64,000 nt of DNA from Sanguibacter sp. HDW7 (GCF_011300875.1 NZ_CP049862.1:744001-808000); one strand, 5' to 3'. Counted from the stretch's first letter, positions 31,339 through 41,060 are shown. Notes: a model not told the origin generated them from the sequence alone. Translations and numbers: made by a program.

Positions 31339-33360
31339 GTGCGCACCGACGGCCTGCGCGACACCGACCCGCGTCCCGCACGCCCAGGGCCGGTCCCGCC
31401 GCCTCCCGGAGCCGAGCCGGGGACCGTGCGACGTGCGCCCACGCCCCACGACGGGCAGGGTGCCCCGCACACCGGCAGCCAGCACCTCGGCGGGCTCGAC
31501 GGCCTGCGCGCGGTCGCGGTCGTCGCCGTCCTCGTCTACCACCTGTGGCCCGTGGCGCTGCCGGGAGGGTTCCTCGGCGTCGACGTGTTCTTCGTCGTCT
31601 CGGGCTTCCTCATCACGACGCTCCTGCTGCGCGAGGCGCAGCGCAACCGCAAGATCGACCTGCCGCGCTTCTGGCTGCGCCGCGCACGGCGCCTCCTGCC
31701 CGCGCTCGTCCTCGTCGTCGCGACGAGCGCCGTCGCGGCCGCACTCGTCGAGCGCGACCTGCTCGTCGGCATCCGTCGTCAGGTGCTCGGTGCCGCGACG
31801 TTCTCGACGAACTGGCTCGAGATCGCGAGCGGCGGCAGCTACTTCGACCGCACCGCGCCCGTCCTGCTGCAGCCCCTGTGGTCGCTCGCGATCGAGGAGC
31901 AGTTCTACGTCCTGTGGCCGATCCTCCTCGTCGTGCTGCTCGTCGTCGTCCCGACGTGGCGGGGCAGGGCCGTGCTCGTCGGCGCGGGGGCGATCGCATC
32001 GGCCGTCGCGATGGCCGTGCTCGTCGACGCTGCCGACCCGACGCGCGTCTACTACGGCACGGACACCCACCTCGTCGGCGTCCTGCTGGGCGTCACGGGC
32101 GCGCTCGCGTGGCGCGCCGCGCACGACCGGCCGATCGTCGCGCCGTGGGCGCCGCCGGTCGCGCTCGCGGGCGTCGTCGCGGCGATGGTGCTGCTGCGTG
32201 ACGACTCGCCGTGGACGTACCGGGGCGGCATCGCGCTCGTCTCGGCGCTCGCGCTCGTCGTCGTCCTCGGGGCGACGCGCCCCGGGCGCTGGACGCGCGC
32301 GCTCGACGCGACGCCGCTGCGGGTCGTCGGCGAACGCTCCTACGGCCTGTACCTGTGGCACTGGCCCGTGCTGCTCGTCGTCACTGCTGCGCTCGGCGCG
32401 GCGCCCGGCACGACGCTCTGGCACGTCGCGGCGGTCCTCACGCTCGCGGTGACGGTCGTGCTCACGGAGCTCTCATACAGGTACGTCGAGACGCCGGTGC
32501 GGCGGCTCGGGTACCGCGGGGCATGGCATGCGGCGCGGGAGCGTCTCGTCGTCGCGCGGCCGGCGCTCGCACGGACGGCGCTCGGCGTGCCCGTCGTGTG
32601 GGCGGCCGCGCTCGTCGTCGTGCTCGTCACGGCGCCGACGATGTCGTCGGCGCAGCGCATGATCGAGGAGGGGCTCAAGGCGCAGGGGCCGGCGCCGACC
32701 GCGCCGCCGTCGCAGACCCCGGCGGGAACGCCGACGGACAAGCCGTCGGGCAGGCCGACCGACGAGCCGACCGACAAGCCGACGACGGAACCCGCCGGGA
32801 AGCCCTCGACGCAGCCCACCGACAAGCCCCCGGCGAGACCCGCGACGAAGGGGCCGGTCGACGGCCGCGTCGTCTCGGCGTTCGGCGACTCGGTGCTCTC
32901 GGGCGTCGTCCCGGGCGTCCTCGTCCAGGTTCCGGGCGTCGCGATCGACGCGAAGCCGATCCGCCAGTGGCCGGACGCGGTCGGCCCCGTACGCGCCCAG
33001 TCAGAGGCCGGCACGCTGCGGGACAACGTCGTCCTCGTGTTCGGCACGAACGCGGGCCTGCACGACGACGCGCACAAGCAGGCGCTGCGCGACACGCTCG
33101 CGGCCCTCGGGCCGGACCGCAAGGTCGTCCTCGTGACGATCGTCGGCGTGAGCCGGTGGGTCGGGGAGTCGAACGACGCGTTGCGCGCGATCGCCGCCGA
33201 GCGTCCCGGCACGTACGTCGCCGACTGGCACGCCGTCGTCGGTCGGACCCCGGGCCTGCTCGGCGCGGACCGCACCCACGCGAGCATGAAGGGCATGACG
33301 GCGTTCGCGGAGCTCCTCGCGAAGACGCTCGCGCAGGCGGGCGTCCCGGCGGCACCCTGA
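31339..33360 (+). CDS. Acyltransferase-3 / SGNH O-acetyltransferase
   Basis: A 673-residue membrane O-acyltransferase of the OafA/OatA kind, which acetylates cell-wall or surface sugars. After a Pro-rich cytoplasmic tail come about 10-11 helices with family blocks LGVDVFFVVSGFLITTLLL, FWLRRARRLLPAL and QPLWSLAIEEQFYVLWP. A Pro/Thr/Lys repeat linker (near residues 450-510) leads to an extracytoplasmic SGNH-hydrolase-like domain beginning VVSAFGDSVLSG. The GTG at 31339 is chosen for its GGGAGG ribosome site; the frame is open 102 nt further upstream. Confidence 0.9.
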   Translation: MRTDGLRDTDPRPARPGPVPPPPGAEPGTVRRAPTPHDGQGAPHTGSQHLGGLDGLRAVAVVAVLVYHLWPVALPGGFLGVDVFFVVSGFLITTLLLREAQRNRKIDLPRFWLRRARRLLPALVLVVATSAVAAALVERDLLVGIRRQVLGAATFSTNWLEIASGGSYFDRTAPVLLQPLWSLAIEEQFYVLWPILLVVLLVVVPTWRGRAVLVGAGAIASAVAMAVLVDAADPTRVYYGTDTHLVGVLLGVTGALAWRAAHDRPIVAPWAPPVALAGVVAAMVLLRDDSPWTYRGGIALVSALALVVVLGATRPGRWTRALDATPLRVVGERSYGLYLWHWPVLLVVTAALGAAPGTTLWHVAAVLTLAVTVVLTELSYRYVETPVRRLGYRGAWHAARERLVVARPALARTALGVPVVWAAALVVVLVTAPTMSSAQRMIEEGLKAQGPAPTAPPSQTPAGTPTDKPSGRPTDEPTDKPTTEPAGKPSTQPTDKPPARPATKGPVDGRVVSAFGDSVLSGVVPGVLVQVPGVAIDAKPIRQWPDAVGPVRAQSEAGTLRDNVVLVFGTNAGLHDDAHKQALRDTLAALGPDRKVVLVTIVGVSRWVGESNDALRAIAAERPGTYVADWHAVVGRTPGLLGADRTHASMKGMTAFAELLAKTLAQAGVPAAP

Positions 33361-33422
33361 CGCGCACCGGCGGCGCGGGCCGCAGGGGTGGGCGGCAGCG
33401 CCCGGTGTGAGGTGGGTGACAC

Positions 33423-33436
33423 GGGACCGAGGTCCC
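33423..33436. promoter_or_regulatory. DosR/DevR-like palindrome upstream of sucC
   Basis: GGGACCGAGGTCCC, an exact GGGAC-N4-GTCCC repeat, ends 19 nt before a TAGGGT -10 candidate (33456-33461). That places it over the -35 region, where NarL-family activators often bind. There is no good -35 hexamer, which fits activator dependence. Confidence 0.55.
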
Positions 33437-33469
33437 ACGCCGGGCCGTAGCGGACTAGGGTGGAGACGA

Positions 33470-33487
33470 TGTCTCGACGTCGAGACA
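33470..33487. promoter_or_regulatory. Perfect palindrome between sucC promoter and start
   Basis: TGTCTCGACGTCGAGACA is an 18-bp perfect palindrome just downstream of the TAGGGT -10 candidate, near the expected transcription start, a typical repressor position. Its core TCTCGA-N2-TCGAGA resembles TCTTGA-N2-TCAAGA upstream of icd (50731-50744). Confidence 0.55.
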
Positions 33488-33518
33488 CTCATGCCGGTCG
33501 ATGGAAGGACGAAGCAGG

Positions 33519-34697
33519 GTGGACCTGTTCGAATACCAGGCGCGCGACATCTTCGAGAAGCACGGCGTGCCCGTGCTGGGTGGCGTGGTCGCCACCACTC
33601 CCGACGAGGCCCGCAACGGCGCCGCAGAGCTGCTCGGACGCGGTGGTTCCCCCGTCGTCGTCGTCAAGGCCCAGGTGAAGACCGGTGGCCGCGGCAAGGC
33701 GGGTGGCGTCAAGCTCGCCCGCTCGGCCGACGAGGCCTTCGAGCGCGCCGAGGAGATCCTCGGCCTCGACATCAAGGGCCACGTCGTCAAGACGGTCATG
33801 ATCGCCGAGGGCGCCGCGATCGCGCAGGAGTTCTACTTCTCCCTGCTGCTCGACCGCGCCAACCGCACGTACCTCGCCATGTGCTCCGTCGAGGGCGGCA
33901 TGGAGATCGAGCAGCTCGCCGTCGAGCGCCCCGAGGCGCTCGCCAAGGTTGCCGTCGACCCGCGCGTCGGCATCGACGCGGCCAAGGCCGCCGAGATCGT
34001 CGCGGCCGCGGGCTTCGAGGCCGAGACCGGCGCGAAGGTCGCCCCCGTCCTCGTCAAGCTCTGGGACGTCTACAAGGGTGAGGACGCGACGCTCGTCGAG
34101 GTCAACCCGCTCGTCCTCACCGAGGGTGGCGACATCGTCGCGCTCGACGGCAAGGTGACGATCGACGAGAACGCCGAGTTCCGTCACGCCGACCACGCCG
34201 AGCTCGAGGACGCCGCGGCGGCCGACCCGCTCGAGGCGAAGGCCAAGGCTGCGGGCCTCAACTACGTCAAGCTCGACGGCTCCGTCGGCATCATCGGCAA
34301 CGGCGCGGGCCTCGTCATGAGCACCCTCGACGTCGTCGCCTACGCGGGCGAGAACCACGGCGGCGTCAAGCCCGCCAACTTCCTCGACATCGGCGGCGGC
34401 GCGTCGGCCGAGGTCATGGCCGCGGGGCTCGACGTCATCCTCGGCGACGCCCAGGTGAAGTCCGTCTTCGTCAACGTCTTCGGCGGCATCACCGCGTGCG
34501 ACGCGGTCGCCAACGGCATCGTCGCGGCCCTCGAGATCCTCGGCGACGCGGCGACCAAGCCGCTCGTCGTGCGTCTCGACGGCAACAACGTCGTCGAGGG
34601 CCGCCGCATCCTCACCGAGGCCGCGCACCCCCTCGTCACGCTCGCCGACACGATGGACGGCGCGGCCGACAAGGCCGCCGAGCTGGCCAACGCCTGA
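33519..34697 (+). CDS. sucC: Succinyl-CoA synthetase, beta subunit
   Basis: With SucD converts succinyl-CoA to succinate with NTP formation in the TCA cycle. The 392-residue protein has the ATP-grasp fold ([20 protein letters not shown] at the start, [38 protein letters not shown]). The C-terminal ligase/CoA domain ([32 protein letters not shown]) follows. GTG at 33519 is taken as the start because homologues begin at this DLFEYQAR block and GAAGGA lies about 9 nt upstream; an ATG at 33501 is the alternative. sucD follows after 33 nt. Confidence 0.97.
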   Translation: MDLFEYQARDIFEKHGVPVLGGVVATTPDEARNGAAELLGRGGSPVVVVKAQVKTGGRGKAGGVKLARSADEAFERAEEILGLDIKGHVVKTVMIAEGAAIAQEFYFSLLLDRANRTYLAMCSVEGGMEIEQLAVERPEALAKVAVDPRVGIDAAKAAEIVAAAGFEAETGAKVAPVLVKLWDVYKGEDATLVEVNPLVLTEGGDIVALDGKVTIDENAEFRHADHAELEDAAAADPLEAKAKAAGLNYVKLDGSVGIIGNGAGLVMSTLDVVAYAGENHGGVKPANFLDIGGGASAEVMAAGLDVILGDAQVKSVFVNVFGGITACDAVANGIVAALEILGDAATKPLVVRLDGNNVVEGRRILTEAAHPLVTLADTMDGAADKAAELANA

Positions 34698-34730
34698 CCC
34701 GCCTCACCGACACAGGAGAATCCACGAATC

Positions 34731-35621
34731 ATGGCGATCTTCATCACCGAGGCGTCCAAGGTCATCGTCCAGGGCATGACCGGCTCCGAGGGCCAGAAGC
34801 ACACGACGCGCATGCTCGCGTCGGGCACCAACATCGTCGGCGGCGTCAACCCGCGCAAGGCCGGCACCACCGTCACCTTCCCGCAGGGTGAGGGCACCGT
34901 CGAGGTCCCCGTCTTCGGGACCGTCGCGGAGGCCATGGCGGCCACGGGCGCCGACGTCTCCGTCATCTTCGTCCCGCCGGCGCACACCAAGGGCGCCGTC
35001 ACGGAGGCGATCGACGCGGGCATGCCCCTGTCCGTCATCATCACGGAGGGCGTCCCGGTCGCGGACACCGCCGAGTTCTTCGCGCACGCGCAGGCCAAGG
35101 GCGTCCGCCTCATCGGCCCCAACTGCCCCGGCCTCATCAGCCCCGGGAAGTCCAACGTCGGCATCATCCCCGCCGACATCACGGGCCCCGGCAAGATCGG
35201 CCTCGTCTCGAAGTCGGGCACGCTCACGTACCAGATGATGTTCGAGCTGCGTGACTTCGGCTTCTCGACCGCCATCGGCATCGGCGGCGACCCGATCATC
35301 GGCACGACGCACATCGACGCGCTCGAGGCGTTCGAGAACGACCCCGAGACCGCCGCGATCGTCATGATCGGCGAGATCGGCGGCGACGCCGAGGAGCGGG
35401 CCGCTGCCTACATCCAGGAGCACGTCACGAAGCCGGTCGTCGGCTACGTCGCGGGCTTCACGGCCCCCGAGGGCAAGACGATGGGCCACGCCGGCGCGAT
35501 CGTGTCCGGCTCGTCCGGCACCGCGCAGGCGAAGAAGGAGGCCCTCGAGGCCGCCGGCGTCCGCGTTGGCAAGACCCCGTCGGAGACGGCCGCGATCATG
35601 CGCGAGATCCTCTCCGCCTGA
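34731..35621 (+). CDS. sucD: Succinyl-CoA synthetase, alpha subunit
   Basis: Carries the phosphohistidine and CoA-binding Rossmann domain of succinyl-CoA synthetase. The 296-residue product shows [29 protein letters not shown] and the active-site histidine segment [24 protein letters not shown] lies 11 nt before the ATG. It forms an operon with sucC, closed by a 20-bp hairpin. Confidence 0.97.
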   Translation: MAIFITEASKVIVQGMTGSEGQKHTTRMLASGTNIVGGVNPRKAGTTVTFPQGEGTVEVPVFGTVAEAMAATGADVSVIFVPPAHTKGAVTEAIDAGMPLSVIITEGVPVADTAEFFAHAQAKGVRLIGPNCPGLISPGKSNVGIIPADITGPGKIGLVSKSGTLTYQMMFELRDFGFSTAIGIGGDPIIGTTHIDALEAFENDPETAAIVMIGEIGGDAEERAAAYIQEHVTKPVVGYVAGFTAPEGKTMGHAGAIVSGSSGTAQAKKEALEAAGVRVGKTPSETAAIMREILSA

Positions 35622-35639
35622 CGCCGCCGCACACGCACG

Positions 35640-35683
35640 ACGACGGCGCCCGCCCGGTCTCCCGACCGGGCGGGCGCCGTCGT
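35640..35683 (+). terminator. Terminator of sucCD
   Basis: A perfect 20-bp stem (arms 35640-35659 and 35664-35683, starting ACGACGGCGCCCG) with loop TCCC, 18 nt after the sucD stop. Confidence 0.9.
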
Positions 35684-35684
35684 C

Positions 35685-35698
35685 GGGACCTAGGTCCC
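35685..35698. promoter_or_regulatory. DosR/DevR-like palindrome upstream of the second ABC pair
   Basis: GGGACCTAGGTCCC is a perfect 14-bp palindrome of the GGGAC-N4-GTCCC type. It lies one base after the sucCD terminator and 22 nt before a TAGGCT -10 candidate (35721-35726). Confidence 0.55.
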
Positions 35699-35719
35699 CT
35701 CGGCGACGGGCCAGCATGC

Positions 35720-35738
35720 TTAGGCTTACCTCACCTTC
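35720..35738. promoter_or_regulatory. Possible DtxR/IdeR iron box
   Basis: TTAGGCTTACCTCACCTTC matches the actinobacterial iron-box consensus TTAGGTTAGSCTAACCTAA at 13 of 19 positions by eye, including the outer TTAGG and ACCT. It overlaps the TAGGCT -10 candidate, where an iron-loaded repressor would block transcription of the ABC genes. Confidence 0.4.
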
Positions 35739-35767
35739 GATCTGACGCACTGACAGGACATCGTGTC

Positions 35768-37450
35768 GTGACCTCACGCAGCCGCTCTGCGCGGACCATC
35801 GCCGTCGCCTGGGCGGCGACTCTCGCAACAGCCGGCGTCTTCCTCGTCGTCGGAACCCTCCTCGACGACGCCCTCGAGGGACGCACGCCCGGCGCGGAGC
35901 CCCTCGTGCTCGGGCTCGCCCTCGCCGTCGTCGCCGGGATCGCGCAGGGCTGGGTCGTCCGCGAGGGCGCCCACCGCCAGGCCGACATCGAGTCCGAGGC
36001 GCGGCGCGCGGTCGTGCGCACCGTCACCGATCTCGGCCCGGCCGCGCTCGTCGGTGAGCGCACGGGACGCATCGTCTCGACCGCGACCGACGCGGGCGAG
36101 CGCGTCGGCATCAACCGTGGCACGTTCGTCGCCCCCGCGATCGCGAGCGTCACGAGCCCGCTCATCGTGCTCGTCGTCGTCGCGGTCATGCTCGACGTCC
36201 GCACCGCGCTCCTCCTGCTCCCCGCGGTCCCGCTCGCCCCCGTCGTCGTCGGCGGGTTCCAGCGGCTCTTCCAGCGGTCGTCGACCGACTACCGGAAGGC
36301 CTCGCGACGCCTCGCCGCGAGCTTCCTCGACTCGATCCAGGGCCTCACGACCCTGCGCCTCCTCGGGGCGGGCGAACGCCGGGCGCTCGAGCTCGCCGCG
36401 GCCGCCGAGCGGGTGCGCCGCGCGGTCATGCGCATGCTCCTCGGCAACCAGCTCATCATCCTCGTCGCCGACACGGTCTTCTGGATGGGCTTCGTCGGCC
36501 TCGCCGCGTGGCTCGCGACCCTCGGCGTCCGCGACGGCGCGCTCACGCCGGGTGAGGGCTTCGCGCTCGTGCTGCTCGCGACGCTCCTGCTCGATCCGCT
36601 CGACCGGATCGGCCAGTTCTTCTACATCGGCATGGCCGGCCGTGCCGCGGGCAAGGAGATCGCCGCGTTCTGCGCGCGCGAGCCGCTCGTCGCCGACCCC
36701 TCCGACGCGGGCCGCACGGCGGACGTCGAGGAGGCCGGCATCGCCGTCGAGCTCGACGCCGTGACCTTCGCGTACCCGGACGGCACGCCCGTGCTCGACG
36801 GCGCGCGCCTCACGGTCGCGCCGGGCGAGCGCGTCGCGCTCGTCGGACGCTCGGGCGAGGGCAAGTCGACGATCGCCGACCTCCTCGCCGGGACGTGGCT
36901 GCCCGCTGCGGGCGAGGTCCGGCTCGGTGGGGTCGCGACCTCGGACCTGCCGCGTGCCGAGGTGCGTCGGCTCGTCGCGACCGTCTCCCAGAGCACGTAC
37001 CTCTTCACGGGCACGCTCGCCGAGAACCTCCGTCTCGCGGCTCCGGACGCGACCGACGACGTCCTGTGGGCGGCGCTCGAGGTCGCGCACCTCGCGGGCG
37101 ACGTCCGCGCGATGCCGCGCGGCCTCGCGACGCCCGTCGGCGAGCGCGGCCTCAGCCTCTCGGGCGGTCAGGCGCAGCGCCTCGCGATCGCGCGCGCAGT
37201 CCTGCGCGACGCACCGATGCTCGTCCTCGACGAGCCGACCGCGCAGATCGACCTCGCGTCCGAGGCCGAGGTCACGGCAGCTCTCGCCGCCGCGAGCGTG
37301 GGCCGCACGGTCCTTACGATCACCCACCGTCCGAGCGCCGTCCGACCGGGCGACCGCGTGGTCCGGCTCGCAGCCGGACAGATCGACGACGCCGTCCGGG
37401 TCGACGCCGCAGGCGCCACCCCCGCACCGACCGAGGAGGGGCGGGCATGA
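35768..37450 (+). CDS. ABC exporter half-transporter (CydD/IrtA-like)
   Basis: A 560-residue TM domain-ATPase fusion. The membrane part contains SSTDYRKASRRLAASFLDSI with QGLTTLRLLGAGE after it, a pattern of CydD-type and of iron-linked IrtAB/YbtPQ-type transporters. The ATPase is complete: Walker A GRSGEGKST, Q-loop VSQSTYLF, signature LSLSGGQAQRLAIAR, Walker B LVLDEPTAQID, H-loop TITHRP. The GTG start at 35768 has AGGA about 10 nt upstream. Its stop overlaps the next start by 4 nt. Upstream lie a DosR-like palindrome and a possible iron box, so it may move a redox-active compound, haem or a siderophore; there are no cydAB or siderophore genes here to decide. Confidence 0.85.
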   Translation: MTSRSRSARTIAVAWAATLATAGVFLVVGTLLDDALEGRTPGAEPLVLGLALAVVAGIAQGWVVREGAHRQADIESEARRAVVRTVTDLGPAALVGERTGRIVSTATDAGERVGINRGTFVAPAIASVTSPLIVLVVVAVMLDVRTALLLLPAVPLAPVVVGGFQRLFQRSSTDYRKASRRLAASFLDSIQGLTTLRLLGAGERRALELAAAAERVRRAVMRMLLGNQLIILVADTVFWMGFVGLAAWLATLGVRDGALTPGEGFALVLLATLLLDPLDRIGQFFYIGMAGRAAGKEIAAFCAREPLVADPSDAGRTADVEEAGIAVELDAVTFAYPDGTPVLDGARLTVAPGERVALVGRSGEGKSTIADLLAGTWLPAAGEVRLGGVATSDLPRAEVRRLVATVSQSTYLFTGTLAENLRLAAPDATDDVLWAALEVAHLAGDVRAMPRGLATPVGERGLSLSGGQAQRLAIARAVLRDAPMLVLDEPTAQIDLASEAEVTAALAAASVGRTVLTITHRPSAVRPGDRVVRLAAGQIDDAVRVDAAGATPAPTEEGRA

Positions 37451-39192
37451 GGCGCGCCGACACCCGCAGGCTGCTCGCGCTCACCCGGTCGGTCCTGCCG
37501 CCGCTGCTCGGCTCCCTCGTCATGAGGTTGCTCGGGCTCGCGACCGGCGCGGCCCTCCTCGTCGTCGCCGCGCGCGCGGTCGCTGACTCCGCCGCAGGCC
37601 GGGCCCCGGGCGCGTGGGCGGTCCTCGGGACGCTCGCGCTCGTCGCGCTCGGCAAGGGGGCGGCGCGCTACCTCGAGCAGTACCTCGGCCATCTCGTCGC
37701 GTTCCGCTCGCTCGCGATCCTCCGCGTCCACTTCTTCCGCACGCTCGAGCCGCAGGCGCCCGCCGCGACGGACGGCCGCCGCACGGGCGACCTCGTCGCA
37801 CGCGTGACGCGAGACGTCGACCGTGTCGAGGTGTTCTTCGCGCACACGCTCGTGCCCGCGACCTCCGCGGTCATCGTCGGCGTTGCCGGCCCGTTCGTCG
37901 TCGGCGCGTGGACGCATCCCGCGCTCGGGGTCGTCACGGCTGTCGCGTTCGCGGTCTCGGGACTCGCCGTGCCGAGGTGGCGCGCGCGTCGCACCGACGG
38001 TCTCGCGCGCGACCTGCGCGTCGCGCGCGGCCGCCTCGCGCAGCATGTCACCGACGACGTCCAGGGCGTGCGCGAGATCCTCGCGTTCGACGCGACCGAG
38101 CGGCGGCTCGCCGAGCTCGACGGCCTCGGCGAGGAGTCGGGCCGGGCGCTGCGCGGTGCGGGCGACGCGGTCTCCGTGCGGCGCGCCGCCGGGACGGCCC
38201 TCGTGCCCGTCACGGTCCTTGTGCTCGCATGGGTCGGCGCCGGTCTCGTCGCCGCAGGCTCGCTCGGCTGGCCGGAGCTCGTCACGGCCATCGCCCTCGT
38301 TCTCGGGCTCTTCCCTGCGCTCACGGGCGTCGAGGAGTTCGTCGCCGATCTCGACCAGGCCTTCGCGTCTGCGCGCCGCCTCTTCGAGATCACGGACGCA
38401 CCGCCCGCGACCGCCGATCCCGCGGACCCGGTCGCCCTCGCCCCGGCAACGGGCGGCCGCGCCGTGCGCTTCGAGGGGGTGCGTTTCGCCTACCCCGCTC
38501 CCGACGACGCCCGGGCGCTCACGCCCGCGCTCGACGGCATCGACCTCGACCTCGCCGCGGGGTCGACGACGGCGCTCGTCGGAGCCTCCGGCGCAGGCAA
38601 GTCGACCGTCGTCCAGATGCTCCTGCGCGCCTTCGACCCCGACGTGGGTCGCGTGGCGCTCGACGGCACCGACGTGCGGGACCTCACGCTCGCCGACCTG
38701 CGTGCGCAGGTCGCGCTCGTGCCGCAGCGGCCCTACCTCTTCCACGCGACCCTGCGCGAGAACCTCCTGCTCGCCCGGCCCGCAGCGACCGACGCGGAGC
38801 TGGCCGACGCCCTCGCGCGCGCCCGCCTCACGGACGTCGTCGAGGGCCTCCCGCAGGGTCTCGACACGCGGGTCGGCGAGCACGGCACGCGACTGTCGGG
38901 CGGGCAGCGGCAGCGCGTCGCGATCGCGCGCGCGTTCCTCCAGGACGCGCCCGTCCTCGTGCTCGACGAGGCGACGAGCCAGCTCGACGCGACGACCCAG
39001 GCCGGGATCACGGCGGCGCTCGCCGAGCTCGCAGCCGGGCGCACCGTCGTGCAGATCGCGCACCGGCTCGAGACCGTGCGCCACGCGGACCGGATCGTCG
39101 TGCTCGACGCGGGTCGCGTCCTCGAGTCCGGGACGCACGACGAGCTCGTCGCCTCCGACGGCGCGTACGCGGCGCTCCTCGCGCGCGGCTGA
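37447..39192 (+). CDS. ABC exporter half-transporter (CydC/IrtB-like)
   Basis: The 581-residue partner of the preceding half-transporter, translationally coupled (ATGA overlap). Membrane helices occupy about residues 15-310. The ATPase has Walker A GASGAGKST, Q-loop VPQRPYLF, signature TRLSGGQRQRVAIARAF, Walker B LVLDEATSQLD and H-loop IAHRLE, so both halves look catalytically competent, unlike the exporter pair at 14607-18124. The loop VTDDVQGVREILAFDATERR is typical of CydC-like subunits. Confidence 0.85.
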   Translation: MRRADTRRLLALTRSVLPPLLGSLVMRLLGLATGAALLVVAARAVADSAAGRAPGAWAVLGTLALVALGKGAARYLEQYLGHLVAFRSLAILRVHFFRTLEPQAPAATDGRRTGDLVARVTRDVDRVEVFFAHTLVPATSAVIVGVAGPFVVGAWTHPALGVVTAVAFAVSGLAVPRWRARRTDGLARDLRVARGRLAQHVTDDVQGVREILAFDATERRLAELDGLGEESGRALRGAGDAVSVRRAAGTALVPVTVLVLAWVGAGLVAAGSLGWPELVTAIALVLGLFPALTGVEEFVADLDQAFASARRLFEITDAPPATADPADPVALAPATGGRAVRFEGVRFAYPAPDDARALTPALDGIDLDLAAGSTTALVGASGAGKSTVVQMLLRAFDPDVGRVALDGTDVRDLTLADLRAQVALVPQRPYLFHATLRENLLLARPAATDAELADALARARLTDVVEGLPQGLDTRVGEHGTRLSGGQRQRVAIARAFLQDAPVLVLDEATSQLDATTQAGITAALAELAAGRTVVQIAHRLETVRHADRIVVLDAGRVLESGTHDELVASDGAYAALLARG

Positions 39193-39264
39193 GCGGGGCG
39201 CGGGCCGGGCGCTGGCGGCCGGTACGTGCGGCAGGAAGGTCGCGCGTGGCCGCGCGCGGGCGTT

Positions 39265-39296
39265 GCTGTGACGTCGCGACGCCGCTGTGACGTCGC
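39265..39296 (+). repeat. Short direct repeat before the DUF6350 gene
   Basis: GCTGTGACGTCGC occurs at 39265-39277 and again at 39284-39296, a 19-bp spacing, in the 155-nt gap upstream of the membrane protein. TGACGTCG half-sites two helical turns apart could bind a regulator; weak evidence only. Confidence 0.3.
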
Positions 39297-39347
39297 CGGA
39301 GCGTGTCGCCCGCGGCCTGCGGCCCCGCAGTGGGCGACGATGGGACG

Positions 39348-41003
39348 ATGAGCGCACCGACAGGAGCGCTCGCCGTCCTCGGACGCCGCCGCGGCCGCGT
39401 CATCGACGGCGGGCCCGCACCGCACCGCACCGAGCACACCCCCTGGCTGTCGGGGGTCCTCGCGGCCGTGCAGGCGTGCGTCCTCACTGTCCTGCTCGTC
39501 ACGCTGCCCGCGCTCGTCGTCTTCGTGCTGTCGTCGGGCGACCCGTCGAACGCCGACGTCAGCTGGTACGCGTCCGTGCAGGTCGGGCTCGCGCTGTGGC
39601 TGCTCGCGCACGGCGTGCCCGTCGCGGTCGGCGGCACGATGATCTCGATGGTGCCCCTCGGGCTCTCGCTCCTGTGCGCCTTCGTCCTCCACGCGTCCGC
39701 GCGCCGCACCATGCGGCCCGTCGGCGCGGCCTACGGCGCTGGCATCGCGACCTATGCGGTCGCGTCCGTGCTCCTGGTGCTCGCTGCGGGGCTCGCAGGC
39801 GGCCCGCAGCTCGTCATGGCGGGGATCGGCGGCGCTGTCCTCGCGGCGCTCGGCCTCGGCGCCGGCTACGTCACGCATCCCGACGGGCCGCGGCTCGCGG
39901 GCGCGCTCGAGCCGCTCACGTCGCGGCTGCCCGCCTGGCTGCGGCTCGGCATGCGCGCGGGGCTCGTCGCGGCGGCGCTCGGCATCGTGGCGGCGACGGT
40001 GCTGCTCGTCGTGTGGATCTTCGCGGGGCGTGGGCCCATGCTCGACATCGTCGAGCAGCTCGGCGTCACGGGCTTCGACGCGGTCGTCCTCGCGGGTGCG
40101 CAGGCGATGTTCGCCGCCGACCTCGTCGTGTGGGCGCTCGCCTGGGTCACAGGCGTCGGCTTCTCGTTCGGCACCGGCACGCTCTTCTCACCGACGACGG
40201 CGGTCGTCGGCCCCATGCCCGTCGTCCCGCTCGTCGGCACGATCCCGACGGGGCAGCCCGCTGCCGCGTGGGTCGTCGTCCCGGCGGTCCTCGTGCTCGT
40301 CGGCGTCGTCGCCGGGGTGTTCGTGCACCGGCGCGTGCCGGACCGCCGCTGGACGACGCTGCTCGGCTCGCTGCTCGCCGTCGCCGTGACCTCCGGCGTC
40401 CTGGTGGGCGTCCTCGTGTCGCTCGCCTCGGGCGGCGTCGGCCCGGGCCGCATGCAGCAGGTCGGCGCCGACGCCGTCGTCGTCGGCCTCGTCGTCGCGG
40501 GGGAGGTGCTCGTCGGCGCGGCGCTCACGGCGGTCCTGCTGCACCCGGCGACGCTCGCGTGGTTCCGCAGGCTCGCAGGCAGCGCCCGCGCCGCGGTGCG
40601 GCGGGACGGCGCTGCTGTGGCGGGCGGGGATACCGCCGACGGTGCTGCGACGGGGACGACGGGCGACGGCTCGGACCGCGCCCGCACGGGCTCGTCGTCG
40701 GCGACGGGAGCGTCGTCGTCGACCGCGCGCACGACCGGGACCGCGCGCACGACCGGGACCCCGCGCTCGAGCGCGACCTCGCGCACCGCCGGGACCTCCA
40801 GGACCACGGCGTCCTCGCGCACTGCGGGTACGACCGCGACGACGGGCACCTCCGCGACGACGCAGACCGCCGGCACCGGCGCGAGCGCCCGGACCGCGCG
40901 CACGACGCTCACGACCCCGACGACGCGCACCGTCGTCACGGGCCGCACGACGTCGTCCGCGCCGAGCTCCACGACGAGCGCGAGCGCGCCCTCCGCGGGC
41001 TGA
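39348..41003 (+). CDS. DUF6350 membrane protein (next to purN)
   Basis: A 551-residue multi-pass protein (about ten helices) that in many actinobacteria sits between sucD and purN, as it nearly does here. Blocks seen include HTPWLSGVLAAVQACVLTVL, DVSWYASVQVGLALWLLAHG and ALAWVTGVGFSFGTGTLFSP. The last roughly 125 residues (from about 40620) are a low-complexity Thr/Ser/Arg/Ala tail. Function unknown; some relatives are labelled cell-division membrane proteins. ATG at 39348, with GACGAT ending 6 nt upstream. Confidence 0.85.
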   Translation: MSAPTGALAVLGRRRGRVIDGGPAPHRTEHTPWLSGVLAAVQACVLTVLLVTLPALVVFVLSSGDPSNADVSWYASVQVGLALWLLAHGVPVAVGGTMISMVPLGLSLLCAFVLHASARRTMRPVGAAYGAGIATYAVASVLLVLAAGLAGGPQLVMAGIGGAVLAALGLGAGYVTHPDGPRLAGALEPLTSRLPAWLRLGMRAGLVAAALGIVAATVLLVVWIFAGRGPMLDIVEQLGVTGFDAVVLAGAQAMFAADLVVWALAWVTGVGFSFGTGTLFSPTTAVVGPMPVVPLVGTIPTGQPAAAWVVVPAVLVLVGVVAGVFVHRRVPDRRWTTLLGSLLAVAVTSGVLVGVLVSLASGGVGPGRMQQVGADAVVVGLVVAGEVLVGAALTAVLLHPATLAWFRRLAGSARAAVRRDGAAVAGGDTADGAATGTTGDGSDRARTGSSSATGASSSTARTTGTARTTGTPRSSATSRTAGTSRTTASSRTAGTTATTGTSATTQTAGTGASARTARTTLTTPTTRTVVTGRTTSSAPSSTTSASAPSAG

Positions 41004-41060
41004 GCCCTCCGGGCACGGACCGCCGCGCGGCGAGCGTGACCGCGCCGCTACCGTGGTGCC

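Noticed and set aside
35768-39192. Confident naming as cydD and cydC
   Set aside because: No cydAB nearby, a possible iron box in the promoter, and sequence features shared with IrtAB/YbtPQ-type transporters leave the substrate open.
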